DNA of 64,000 nt from Macrolepiota albuminosa. Taxonomy: Eukaryota; Basidiomycota; Agaricomycetes; Agaricales; Agaricaceae. Shown here piece after piece: positions 9,528 to 19,756 of this stretch. The position numbers were made by a program, and so were the translations under genes. The notes beneath the pieces were generated by a model that worked only from the letters and a program-made list of their open reading frames with translations, searched no databases and was not told the DNA's origin. Location of the stretch: positions 4,326,183 through 4,390,182 of the forward strand of contig JAMWFC010000117.1 in assembly GCA_027475525.1 (NCBI GenBank), read 5' to 3'. Each line of letters starts with the position of its first letter. Within the stretch, counting starts at the first letter, position 1.

Positions 9528-11990
9528 ATGTATAACACTCCCAAAACAGCCATTGTACCAATAGGAAAAGAAGCTTACCAAAAAAGCGTAATAGAAACAA
9601 GGAGAACAAAAGAGGGAGGCAAGCCAATACCAAGCAACATAAAGATAGCATGGGAAAACAAACCTGTAAGACTCCTAGGCACCTACATAGGAAATAACAT
9701 GGACATACCGAGCATATGGACACCCACACTTGAAAAAGTAACCAAGGATCTAGAGAGGTGGGATAAAGGCCACCCGACCATTGATGGACGACGTTTGATA
9801 ATAGGAATGGTCGTAGGAGGTAAAACGCAGTACAAAACCTGCATGCAGGGCATGCCTGTGGAAATAGAGCAGAGGCTGACCAGGATGATAAGACACTTCA
9901 TATAGGGAGGAACTGCCCAACCAACAATAGGAATAGACACCCTAAGCAAACCCATCGAACAAGGCAGGAAGAAACTCCTAGACGTTAAGGTTAGAAACGA
10001 AGCAATAGAGCTCATGAAAATAAATGAAGAGATACCTGAACTTCTCCAAAACGAGACCAACATGGGCTAAGATTGCGGATGCCCTAATAAAGATGAAACT
10101 AAATAAAAAATGGAAAGTGGAAAACAACAGGGCATACCAAAACGTCTTCCTGCAGACATTAACAGTAAACGCAAAAGACATCAGAGACGGCCTCCCAACC
10201 TCCCTGAGAAGGATGATAAGAACGGCGAGGAAACACAAAGTGACCCTATCTCCTGCAGGCTTGAAGCTCAAAACAAAACTAGACATGCCTATCTGGTACC
10301 ACGGTGGACTGAAAAACTGGGAAAACATAAAGCTCAATAATACAGTGGCAAAGTGTCTGAGGACGAACCACAGACTGAGGAAAGTAGGCGATGCAATAAA
10401 ACTCATAAAAAGAATAAACACAACCATGAATACTGCCCACAAACCTAGAAAAAACTGCAAATGCAAGAAATGTAAAGAAATGAGAAGGGATGGCTGCCAA
10501 AACCCACACAAATGTGGAGTAGAAACAAGAAAACTACTGAACAGCATAAAGGACAAATGGAACCCCCTAAGCATAGAACACAATAAGGAACACCACCTGA
10601 TCAACAAAGGGATCCTTGAAAAGATAAGAAGTGGGGAGTCAGTACTATTCACGAAAGACATACGCAATGGCACAACACTAAGCGAATAACAATTGATGTA
10701 CTGACCAAGTCCCTGACAAAACACGAGGACATGGGATGGATAGAAACCAAAAACAAGGAAATCCTGCAGGCAATGGTATTACATATGAGAAGGCAAATAG
10801 GACAAACAATCCTAACAAAAGTTAAAGGACACAGCAATATCAAAGGGAATGATGGGGCTGACGAGCTAGCGAAACTAGGAGCACAGCCACAAGCACCCAC
10901 GTATGAGGATATATCCCCTGCACAAGGCTATCACACAATGGGGATAAGGCTAAGCTTAGCCTCCCAGGCATCCCTGTACAGGGAAATACTGAAGAAGAAG
11001 CCACTCTCCTATAGAAGAGGAGCAACAATAAACCTAGATAGGATAAGATGGGCAATAAAAGAAAACAATGGTGATGCACCAACAAATAAGAATATCTGGA
11101 GAGCCCTGAAGGATAAGACAATTACCAAAGAAGCCAGAGCATTCCTATGGAAGGCAACACAGAACGCCTACAAGATCGGAGACTACTGGGAGAAAATCCT
11201 GAACTATAAGCCAGAGCATTCCTATGGAAGGCAACACAGAACGCCTACAAGATCGGAGACTACTGGGAGAAAATCCTGAACTATAAGACAAGAAGTAAAT
11301 GCCATGTCTGCGATGCAACTGAGGATATGGAACACATACTGATATCGTGCTCAGCATCTGGCCAAGAAACAATATGGTGTTTAACAAACAATTGTGTGCG
11401 TGCAGAGGCATAGAGTGGAACACACCAAGCATAGGACTAATATTGGTATGTATGTAACCTAGTCAAGCCAAAAATGATGAAAGAGGCAGTAAAAGAGGCC
11501 GAAAGCAGAATGTACCGAATAACTGTATCAGAATCTGCATGCCTGATATGGAAGATAAGATGCAAATGGCGAATACGTAAAGAGGCAGACCCTGAGAAGA
11601 TACCCACAATGGAGGAGTTAACGAACAGATGGCGAATGGCGAAGCGCCATAATAAAAAGAATAAAAGTAGATTGCCTCGCATCAAACAGTAAAAGATACG
11701 GGAAGAGAGCCCTAGGCGAAGACCTAGTGGCAAAAACATGGCTGGATGTCATAGATGAACATGCAAAGCCCCACAGAGTATGGGAGTTGATCGCCCCCCA
11801 AGGCAGAACAGATGAGAGAACCAACCCGAGCCCCACACGTCGTGCGTAAAGTGCATTTCCCTTTGAGAACCAATCCAGATAACTACTCGAAACAAACCTA
11901 GAAGACTCTTTTTTTCTGGTGCCTAGAAGCTAACACATGTAAATACGTCTAGGCACCTATAGAACCTTTAAAAAAAAAAAAAAAAAACAA
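9528..11990 (+). mobile_element. 5'-truncated LINE: RT C-terminus, RNase H and poly-A tail
   Basis: The plus-strand frames follow the usual order at the end of basidiomycete non-LTR elements with an RNase H domain. First is the reverse transcriptase thumb region (VRLLGTYIGNNMD, LERWDKGHPTIDGRRLIIGM, EQRLTRMIRHFI, 9540-9905). Next is a cysteine cluster CKCKKCKE...GCQNPHKC (about 10460-10515). Then RNase H, of which the last motif is clear (VKGHSNIKGNDGADELAKLG, about 10820-10875), a CHVCDATEDMEHIL zinc-knuckle-like segment (about 11299-11340), and a basic C-terminal part (LIWKIRCKWRIRKEADPE). Stops and frameshifts break it (stops at 9903 and 10687; a 77 bp duplication at 11131). The catalytic YxDD part of RT is missing. 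It ends in an A-run at about 11970-11987 and A-rich sequence. It is inactive. Confidence 0.8.
11131..11284. repeat. Exact 77 bp tandem duplication (5)
   Basis: 11131-11207 equals 11208-11284, with three further matching bases. It lies inside the LINE ORF and shifts the frame. Confidence 0.95.
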
Positions 11991-12127
11991 TAAAGAAATA
12001 ATAAATAAAGAAAATAAAGAATAAACGAAGAGAAGAGTACATACATACAAGTAATAAAATAAAAAATAATAAAAGAAAAAGAAACATGTATGTAAGAGTC
12101 AGGAACTGGCGCACACGTGCACCGCTA

Positions 12128-12960
12128 TGATCAATCTTGACAAGCTGGCGCAGAATATGCTTTACTTCTGCCAGCCAGGAATGATGAATTCAGTGTATGG
12201 TATTGCAGTCGATCGCACTTATCACATCTACTGGCATACACTGCTGGGACTGTCCCTCACAGAAAGAGCCTAGGGACAATTTGCAAGGCTGCTAGCCTTG
12301 ATCCTTGCCTGTTCTGAGTTGTATTGAAAGGCCATTGCTGATTACAATGCGGCAAATCCCAGCACCCTGTTTATACTAATAAGCTGGACTCACATCTAGC
12401 TCTGAGCCCCACACTTTGATGCAGCCATGGCCATCAACATCACTGATGCCAACATGCTACACACCATGTTAGTCAACGGCATACCTATTAAATGGGTAGA
12501 CCATGTCTATACCTTTGGTGTGGTTTACCTCAAGAACCACTTCCTTGCAGCTAATGCGTCAATTGACTATTTCTGTGAGGTCAACAATGAACGCCATCAT
12601 TGTCTAGACCTTTATGGAGAGCCACTGGCCATCTAGCACTGGGACAATTGGCAGATGCCCACTGAGAATGATATGATTTGTCTTCATGCACTGCTAGCTT
12701 GCAAGTTTGCTCAAGGTCATGAGTACTTTGAGAGTGGACTATACTACCCAGTGGAGATGAATCCCAACCATCAAGATTTATGGCAATGCCGGGCTCAACA
12801 CAGGCCATATCCTCCATTTCTGTCTCACTCCGCTATTTCAGTTCAGGCTCCCACAGCCTCAACATCATCAGGTTCCATTGCCTCATCATTATTGGTTAAC
12901 ATTGACACTGAGATGAGGATCAATATAGCTAGCAAGTTGACATGTCCGCTGTCTGCATAA
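12128..12960 (+). pseudogene. Decayed single-frame ORF of unknown family, about 277 codons
   Basis: One plus-strand frame stays coding-like from ATG 12128 to TAA 12958, broken only by a few TAG/TGA codons, for example in LSLTERA*GQFARLL and GEPLAI*HWDNWQ. The text is protein-like (HMVNGIPIKWVDHVYTFGVV-type sequence from about 12460; NERHHCLDLYGEPLAI; then a serine/threonine-rich C-terminus). I do not recognise it. It lies between a LINE and a gypsy relic, so it could be a retroelement gag or an unrelated host-derived gene. All stops are TAG or TGA, which C-to-T changes from CAG and CGA would give. Confidence 0.45.
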
Positions 12961-13559
12961 AATGTTGTAGATGGCTCATCTTCTTCTCAATTCATAATAT
13001 TGGTTAACATTGGTGTTGTATCTTTTGACAGATAAAAATGAACACTTTCAAGCCATAGAGGACCTGAGTGCTTCTACATTGGACTACATACTGGCCTGGA
13101 CAAATTGTCCTTTCAAACATAGAGACTGCTTACCAGTATCATATTATTGCTTAGATAATTAATATACAATTATATTAACTACTTATTATTATGCTGTACA
13201 TATTAGCTGGCTGCTTTACATAAGGCAGCCAATTTTACTATTATATGTAGTACTAGAATTGCATACTGATCTGGTTCTGCCATGTGACCATAAGGCTAAG
13301 CTTTTATCTGACTTTGTTTTAGTGGCATTATTCCTAATCTATAAATGCTGTCATCAGCTAGCTGTGCCACATGCTGATTGATTGATGCTACCTGTCAATG
13401 CTTGCTGGCGGCATGATGCCAGCTATCATTCTAGCTGCTGCTGGCACCATCATTAATCAGATCTGTTGCTTGCCATGCATGGCTGTTGGGTAAGGCCTAA
13501 AATAGATAAATTGTGGGCACCAAGTTCAGAACGCATACAGCAAAGTGTTCAGAATCAAT
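12961..13559. other. AT-rich spacer, no gene seen
   Basis: No supported ORF. It includes a short imperfect palindrome (GCTGGCTGCTTTACATAAGGCAGCC, about 13205-13229), which might fold as a hairpin. Confidence 0.4.
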
Positions 13560-16500
13560 GCCAAGCCTGCCATTGATGCGCCTAGCCTGTGTGGGGTCCT
13601 ATCAACAGTACACTCAATAAAGCTGGATCCATCTGCTCAGTGGTAGATTTAGTTCTTCATTATCAGACTGATTCTGAGTGTGCTGTCTTTGCAGTTACTA
13701 GCCTAAGAAAGCAAGACATGATACTTGGATTCTCCCAGCTGTGTGATTACAATTCTGAGATTGACTAGGCCAAGAGTAAGATGAGTATGAGCTGCTGTCC
13801 TCAATGGTGTTCCACATGTGTCAAGGAAGTTAGAGAAGAGCATAGAGAGTTGGTCCATGAGCATGCTGCTATCTGGGCTTGCTGAGTTGGACATCTCTTC
13901 TTTGCAGACCTTGACCTACTTAATACTTCTCCTTTGGCATTCCCTTATAGAAAGGCCCTCTATGAGGATGTTCAAGGTGTGGTGAGCAAAGCCCAGATGG
14001 AAGATGGATGCAAGGGTAAATTTGGGTGTGCTCCTGATCCAGTGTCTCTAAACAAGGCTATTGAGACAGGTGATAGGATTTATGCAACTACATTATGACC
14101 TTCACTAACTATAGCAGAGATTAGAGCTAGCCAAACTACTTCTCAGCAGCTAGCTCAGGCATTTGTAGCTAACTCTGCTCCTAAGTCATTCTGAGATGCA
14201 GTTTCTCATTACCTGCAAGACTTTGAGGATGTTTTCTCTAAGGCATTATTTGACTTTCTGCCAGAGTGTAAGCAGTGGGACCATGCTATTCAGCTCATGC
14301 TCAATGCTGAGCCCTCTACACTGCTGGCAGCAGAAGCTGTTTCCTTTGGAAAAATTAAAAAAGAAACATGTTATGCAACTTCCATGACATGTTTCCTTGA
14401 GAAATATGTAAGCAATTTCTCAGTGTAACAGTTAAGAAAAACTTCACCTATTTCCTGACTGTTTCCTATCATAAAATAACATCCTTTTACCATCTTTTTG
14501 CCAGTGTAAACACACTGGAAATGTTTATAATTGTTTTTTCTATGTTATTCAGCAATATAGAAATTATATTTCTCATAGAACTAGGCTTGAAAGAATTTAA
14601 TCTCTTTCATATCTAATGGCAATATGTGAGAAAGAAATACATTTCATTTTCCAAAAGTAAAATGTCATAGCAACAGGAATTGACTCAATCAGAGAGCTTC
14701 TAAGAGAGTCGATTTCAGAGTCGCCAGTGACTTGATGGCAACACAAGTAGAGAGATGATCAACCTTGATAATTTATAGCATTGTGTCAACAATGTACATA
14801 AAAGATCACTGAGCTGCATCCCAATACTGTCTTTTTGATTTTCTTCCAGTCTTATCACTACTGATTGAGAATAAACTAGAAAATGTCTTGTCAGCATGCA
14901 GAAAATAGATTGAAGGGGAATTGTGGAGACTAGGAGAAGATATGAAGGGAGATTTGAAAGGGTAAGAGAGAAGGGAGGAACATACTCTGTAACCAGATGC
15001 ACTTCAGTCAGCATGATACATTATCCTCATTGTGCACCAAAAGATGCATCTCAGGAAAAATGAAATGTATTTTTCTCTCACATATTGCCATTAGATATAT
15101 GTTATAACTTTCTTATTGTATTTTACTGAGAAAAAGAATAAAAGTATCCAAGAGAAAATTTCAAAGAAAGAGATTAAATTCTTCCAAGCCTAGTTCTATG
15201 AGATATATAATTTCTATATTACATTTCCAGTGTGTTTACACTGGCAAAAAGATGGTAAAAAGATGTTATTTTACGATAGAAAACAGTCAGAAAATAGATG
15301 AAGTTTTTTTCAACTTTTATACTGAGAAATTGCTTATGTATTTCTCAAGGAAACATGTCATGGAAGTTGCATAACATGTTTCTTTTTGAATTTTTCCAAA
15401 GGAAACAGTGTCCGCTGCCAGCAGTGCTAGCTGCAAGGTCTTCCAGAGAACAGGATGAACTTGATGCTTTTTTGCAGAAGAATTTGAATTCTGGTTGCAT
15501 CCACCTTTCAAAGTCTCCAATGGCCTCTCCAATTTTCTTAATCAAGAAGAAGGATAGATTTCTACATCTGGTTCAGAACTACCAAGTCTTGAATGCAATG
15601 ACTGTAAAGACTCACTACATCTTACCACTCATTTCGGAGCTCATCAACAACCTCCAAAATGTGCACTACTTCACCAAGTTGGATGTCTATAGAGCTACAA
15701 CAATGTGTGCATCAAAGAAAGTGATGAGTAGAAGGCAGCATTTCAAACAAATCATGGGCTCTTTGAATCTCTGGTAATGTTCTTTGGCCTTACTAATAGC
15801 CCTGCCACTTTTCAGATCATGATGAACAACATTTTCTGAGACCTCATAGCGGAAGGTGTTGTGTATGTATATCTTAATGATATCTTCAACTATATCAAGA
15901 CTCTAGAGGAGTATTGTTGGATTACACACATTGTACTGGAATGTCTTTGCTAACACCAGCTCTATCTTAAGCCAGAGAAGTGTGAGTTTGAGCAGACTAA
16001 GGTCAAATATCTTGGACTGATCATCTCTTATAGAATGGCTAAGATAGACCTAGTCAAGGTGGCTGGTGTGGCAGAGTGGCCAGAGCCTAAGAACAAGAAG
16101 GAGGTTCAGGCCTTTCTGGGCTTCACTAACTTCTACTAGAGGTTTATTCAGGATATCTCACACCATGCCTAGCCCCTCTTCAATCTCACTACTAAAGACA
16201 CTCCTTGGCACCGAGACATAGCACAGCAGACAGCCTTTGATGCCCTCAAACAGGCAGTCACTTCAAAGCCTGTCCTTCTATTCCCAGATGATGACTCTTC
16301 CTTCTGTGTTGAAGCTGATAGCTCAGATTTTGCTACTAGAGCCATCTTCTCTCAGCAGTCAAAAGAGGATAGTAAATGGCATCCTGTGGCTTTCTACTCC
16401 AAAAGTATCAATGTTGTGGAGCAAAATTACAAGATTTATGACAAGGAGATGCTAGCTATTACTTGGTCATCTGAGGAGTGGTAACATTTCCTTGAGGGTG

Positions 16501-16874
16501 CTAGGCATAAATTCAAGGTGTGGACTGATCACAAGAACTTAGAGTACTTTTGGATGGCCAAGAAACTTAACCACCAACAGGCTCAATAGTTCTTGTATCT
16601 GGCCAGACCTCTGCCTTTGGACTAAGCTTTATTGTCAGCCTCCTATAGGACAGCTTCATTCTTTGCCTATTCCAGCAGAGCATTGGAGTGTGGCCTCAGT
16701 AGACTTCATTATCAAGTTACCAGACTCTCATGGATATGACACAATCATGGTGGTAGTAGATCTCTGTGGCAAGTATGCTCATTTTATTCTAACACACACT
16801 ACTTGCTCTGCCATGGGTGCTGCTAATCTGTACCAGAAGCATGTCTGTAAACTCCATGGGTTGTCAGATGCCTA
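13560..16874 (+). mobile_element. Decayed Ty3/gypsy relic (family 1, copy 1), split by a CACTA-like element
   Basis: Same family as the element at 46.6-53.1 kb, but heavily mutated and without LTRs. Protease-to-RT linker sequence at 13590-14318 matches 48900-49600. After the insertion at 14319-15426 the RT resumes (LNSGCIHLSKSPMASPIFLI, 15480-15540; NVHYFTKLDVY, 15656-15690), then broken frames of palm, thumb and RNase H (16200-16620), then the integrase start (HWSVASVDFIIKLPDSHGYD, 16681-16740). At 16873 a TA dinucleotide marks where a short Tc1-type element interrupts it, and the rest of integrase is absent. CpG sites still present in copy 2 are CA or TG here, so this copy looks older. Confidence 0.8.
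14319..15426. mobile_element. Non-autonomous CACTA-like element, 1108 bp, 3 bp target duplication
   Basis: The ends are perfect 13 bp inverted repeats, CACTGCTGGCAGC / GCTGCCAGCAGTG, inside longer subterminal inverted repeats of roughly 270-300 bp (compare 14330-14620 with 15170-15415). Both sides carry CTA (14316-14318, 15427-15429). The related gypsy copy at about 49603 has the uninterrupted site CCCTCTAGCTGCAAGG, which confirms insertion and a 3 bp duplication. CACTG ends plus a 3 bp duplication fit the CACTA (EnSpm/CMC) superfamily. The interior has no transposase-like ORF. The superfamily call is inference from the ends only. Confidence 0.8.
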
Positions 16875-17005
16875 CACTGGCTTAAAAAACTGCCCCAATA
16901 TTTGGCCTTTTTGAAAAGATTCACATGGTATGCAACAATTACTTAAGCAGAAAATCATAGAAAATCACATGATATATGACTGCATCCTGGCTTTATAATG
17001 ACATA
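16875..17005. mobile_element. Partial Tc1-type MITE (family A), left part
   Basis: Starts after a TA with CACTGGCTTAAAAAACTGCC and matches the left half of the full copy at 53568-53780. It inserted into the gypsy relic's integrase. Its right half is not adjacent; a reversed relative occurs at 19375-19560. Confidence 0.7.
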
Positions 17006-17007
17006 TA

Positions 17008-17516
17008 CAGTGGCTCAAAAAACTGTCCCAATGTTTCATACTTTTTGAAAAATAACATTGGCATGAAAAATGGGAAGTACCTAAAATCTTGATTAAATCA
17101 TGTAAAATACTATGGCATTGTAGCTACAAAATAAGCCTATGTTTATATAATCAAGATCAAAACTGATGTAGCAGAAATTCAGCAATGTAATTTTCATTAG
17201 TTAAAGGACAACAAAATCTTAAAAACTTGAAAATCAAAATCATCAAGCTGTCCTTAGCTATTATGTAGCAGAGGTAGATAACAACATTGTAACATTGTAA
17301 CAATGAAGAAATAAAGAGTGAAAGAGGGAAAAAGTGAGGAGTCTTCTGACAGCAATCAAGTTCAGTCAATTTCTAAAAGTTGGATACATCTTAATTACCT
17401 ATAAAAGAAGAGATTTGACAAATTACAAGAAGTCATTAGCAATCAATGTAACACACCTTAATTTTTTTTTGAAGTTAATATTATAGATATTTTCATGCAT
17501 TAATAATAGACCTATA
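17008..17516. mobile_element. Isolated Tc1-element left end and flank
   Basis: TA followed by CAGTGGCTCAAAAAACTGTC and about 160 bp closely resembling the left end of the element that starts at 17517. After about 17170 the resemblance stops, and the next about 340 bp hold nothing recognisable. It may be the remnant of a second Tc1 copy. Confidence 0.6.
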
Positions 17517-17672
17517 TAATGGCTCAAAAAACTGTCCCAATGTTTCATACTTTTTAAAAGATGACATTGGCATGAAGGATAGGAAGTATTTAAAATCCTG
17601 ATTAAATCATGTAAAATACTATAGCATTGTAGCTACAAAATGAACCTAGGCTTATATAATTAAAATCAAAAC

Positions 17673-17826
17673 TGATGGAGCAATAGCCATTTTAAAATAT
17701 TTACTCATTGGGACAGTTTTTTGAGCATCTCTAATTTTAGTATCTAGTATGATGGAGCAATAGCCATTTTAAAATATTTACTCATTGGGACAGTTTTTTG
17801 AGCATCTCTAATTTTAGTATCTAGTA
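17673..17826. repeat. Exact 77 bp tandem duplication (6)
   Basis: 17673-17749 equals 17750-17826, at the inner edge of the Tc1 left inverted repeat. Confidence 0.95.
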
Positions 17827-18947
17827 CTTTGTATGTCCTCCATTTGCCTTGATAACTGCTTGAATCCTTCTAGGCATGCTTTCTATTAGTCTTTGGCATA
17901 CCTCTGGTGGTATTTCATCCCACTCCTTTGCAACCCTCTCCCATAATTCATGCACACCATAAGGAGGTGTTTCATACTGCCTAAGTTGCTCTTTGAGGTA
18001 CTCCCAGAGATGTTCAATAGGGTTGAGATCAGAAGATTGGGCTGGCCACCAAAGGACATCAAAGTTGTTGTCCTCAAACCACTTGTCAGCCCTTTTGGAG
18101 TTGTGTTTGGGGTCATTGTCCTGTTGAAAGTAGTGGACACCCTCCTCCATCTCCAACTTCTCAAAGTTCTCTTTTGCTCCATCATCTAAAATTTCACAGT
18201 ACTGCTTTGTATTCATGATTTCCACCACCTCTACAAGCTTTTTTACCCCATTCCAACTCATACAGCCCCATACCATGAGATTATTCTCTCCTCCATGCTT
18301 CACAGTAGGTGTAGTTATTTGGTCTGAAATGCCTTCTCCTTGTAGCTTCCACACATACTGCTTCTCATCTAATCCAATCCTGTTAATCTTTGTCTCATCT
18401 GTCCACAACACCCTTTTCCAGTCCTCTATAGTCCAGTTCTGATGCTTCTGAGCCCTTTTAAGCTGTAGTTATCAATGTCTAGCTTTGAGCATAGGAACTT
18501 TTCTCTTGGTAGCAGACTAATACCCCTCCTCCTTCAACACATTCCAGACAGTCTTGGAAGAGACAGGGTTGAAAATGATGTTGTTGATAAAATTAGTGGC
18601 CTCTCCTCCTTCAACACATTCCAGACAGTCTTGGAAGAGACAGGGTTGAAAATGATGTTGTTGATAAAATTAGTGGCCTGGACGGCTGTATCAAGTCTCC
18701 CAGTTGAGATTTGTCAAACAATAGCCTGTTTATCACACAGAGTAAGCTTAGCAGGACGGCCTCCAGGATAGTTTTCCTTGTCCATCTCCAACTCTCTACC
18801 AATCCTCCCAGTAGTAGACTTTCCTAGACCAGTTTGAGCCCCAATCTGACCAGAGAATACCCTTGAGCAAGAAGAGAAGCAACAGTAGAGCATTGTGCAG
18901 GAGGAATAGGTTTCATGACAATGGTTGAAGGTCAAGATGTGGTTCAA
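17821..18947 (-). pseudogene. Tc1-like DD34E transposase, broken
   Basis: Catalyses cut-and-paste transposition when intact. The N-terminal helix-turn-helix part reads IGAQTGLGKSTTGRIGRELE (about 18855-18795) and GGRPAKLTL. The catalytic part is an open stretch at 18411-17821 with WTDETKIN (first Asp), QQDNDPKHN (second Asp) and DLNPIEHLWEYLK (Glu). Counting from the first Asp of QDND to the Glu of PIEHLW gives 34 residues between them, the Tc1 DD34E spacing. It ends with RRIQAVIKANGGHTKY and a stop. The middle is broken by stops and by the 77 bp duplication at 18526-18679, so no single ORF remains. The same transposase is found at 46.0-46.6 plus 53.1-53.57 kb. Confidence 0.85.
18526..18679. 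repeat. Exact 77 bp tandem duplication (7)
   Basis: 18526-18602 equals 18603-18679, within the transposase coding region. Confidence 0.95.
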
Positions 18948-19006
18948 CCAGCTTGAACTACTCCCAAATATATCTAAACATGGTCACATGACTTTGTTTA
19001 TATTCT

Positions 19007-19160
19007 CACATGCAACTTACTCTTTATTTCTGAGTAAAATAGAGATAAACCTGAAAAATTAGAGATGCTCAAAAAACTGTCCCCACATGCAACTTACTCT
19101 TTATTTCTGAGTAAAATAGAGATAAACCTGAAAAATTAGAGATGCTCAAAAAACTGTCCC
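19007..19160. repeat. Exact 77 bp tandem duplication (8)
   Basis: 19007-19083 equals 19084-19160, at the inner edge of the Tc1 right inverted repeat. Confidence 0.95.
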
Positions 19161-19374
19161 AATGAGTGAATATTTTAAAATGACCATTGCTCCATCAGTT
19201 TTGATTTCAATTATATAAACCTACATTTATTTTGTAGCTACAATATCATAGTATTTTACATGATTTAATCAGGATTTTAGACACTTCTCACCCATTATGT
19301 CAATGTCATCTTTGAAAAAGTACGAAACATTGGGACAGTTTTTTGAGCCACTGTATAAAAATTAGAGTAAATTA

Positions 19375-19560
19375 GAGTAGGTCAAAAAACTGCCTCAATA
19401 ATTGAATATTTGTTTGATTTATTAATCAGCAAGTTCTTGTCCAAACCACATGATCTATACATTATTATGAAGCCAGAATGCAGTTGTATGTCATGTGATT
19501 TTTTACAATTTTTTGCTTAGATAATTGTTGTACACCATGTAAATATTTCCAAAAAGCCTA
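19375..19560. mobile_element. Reversed partial MITE (family A)
   Basis: Starts after TA with GAGTAGGTCAAAAAACTGCC. It is the reverse complement of most of the MITE at 53568-53780 (shared segments around GGACAAGAACTTG and CTGGCTTCATAATGA), lacking the last about 25 bp of the other end. Confidence 0.7.
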
Positions 19561-19756
19561 AATTTCTTCCATCAAATTCCCAACTACAAACTTCTTTTTA
19601 AGTTGAGTACGAGTGTTAAGACTATGCATATAATCATTAGAACAAAATATTGTTATTGAAAGAAAAAAAAATATAGCTCACGTCACCTATGATACAAATA
19701 AAACCAATTAAGTCAAAAAATATACTCAAACATATTATTAGTCACTATAATTACCA

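Larger units (their letters stand above)
17517..19353 (-). mobile_element. Tc1-like DNA transposon with long inverted ends
   Basis: Flanked by TA on both sides (17515-17516 and 19354-19355). The left end TAATGGCTCAAAAAACTGTC and right end GACAGTTTTTTGAGCCACTG are inverted repeats that continue, with mismatches, for over 200 bp (17517-17740 against 19130-19353, sharing for example TGATGGAGCAATAGCCATTTT). The transposase lies on the minus strand inside. Three 77 bp duplications (17673, 18526, 19007) inflate the length; without them it would be about 1.6 kb, normal for Tc1. Very few CpG dinucleotides remain. Confidence 0.85.

Noticed and set aside
9978..10724. 248-codon minus-strand ORF
   Set aside because: Antisense to the LINE; the plus strand has recognisable RT and RNase H text.
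14715..15014. 99-codon minus ORF inside the CACTA-like element
   Set aside because: No transposase motif; hydrophobic low-complexity text typical of chance ORFs in AT-rich DNA.
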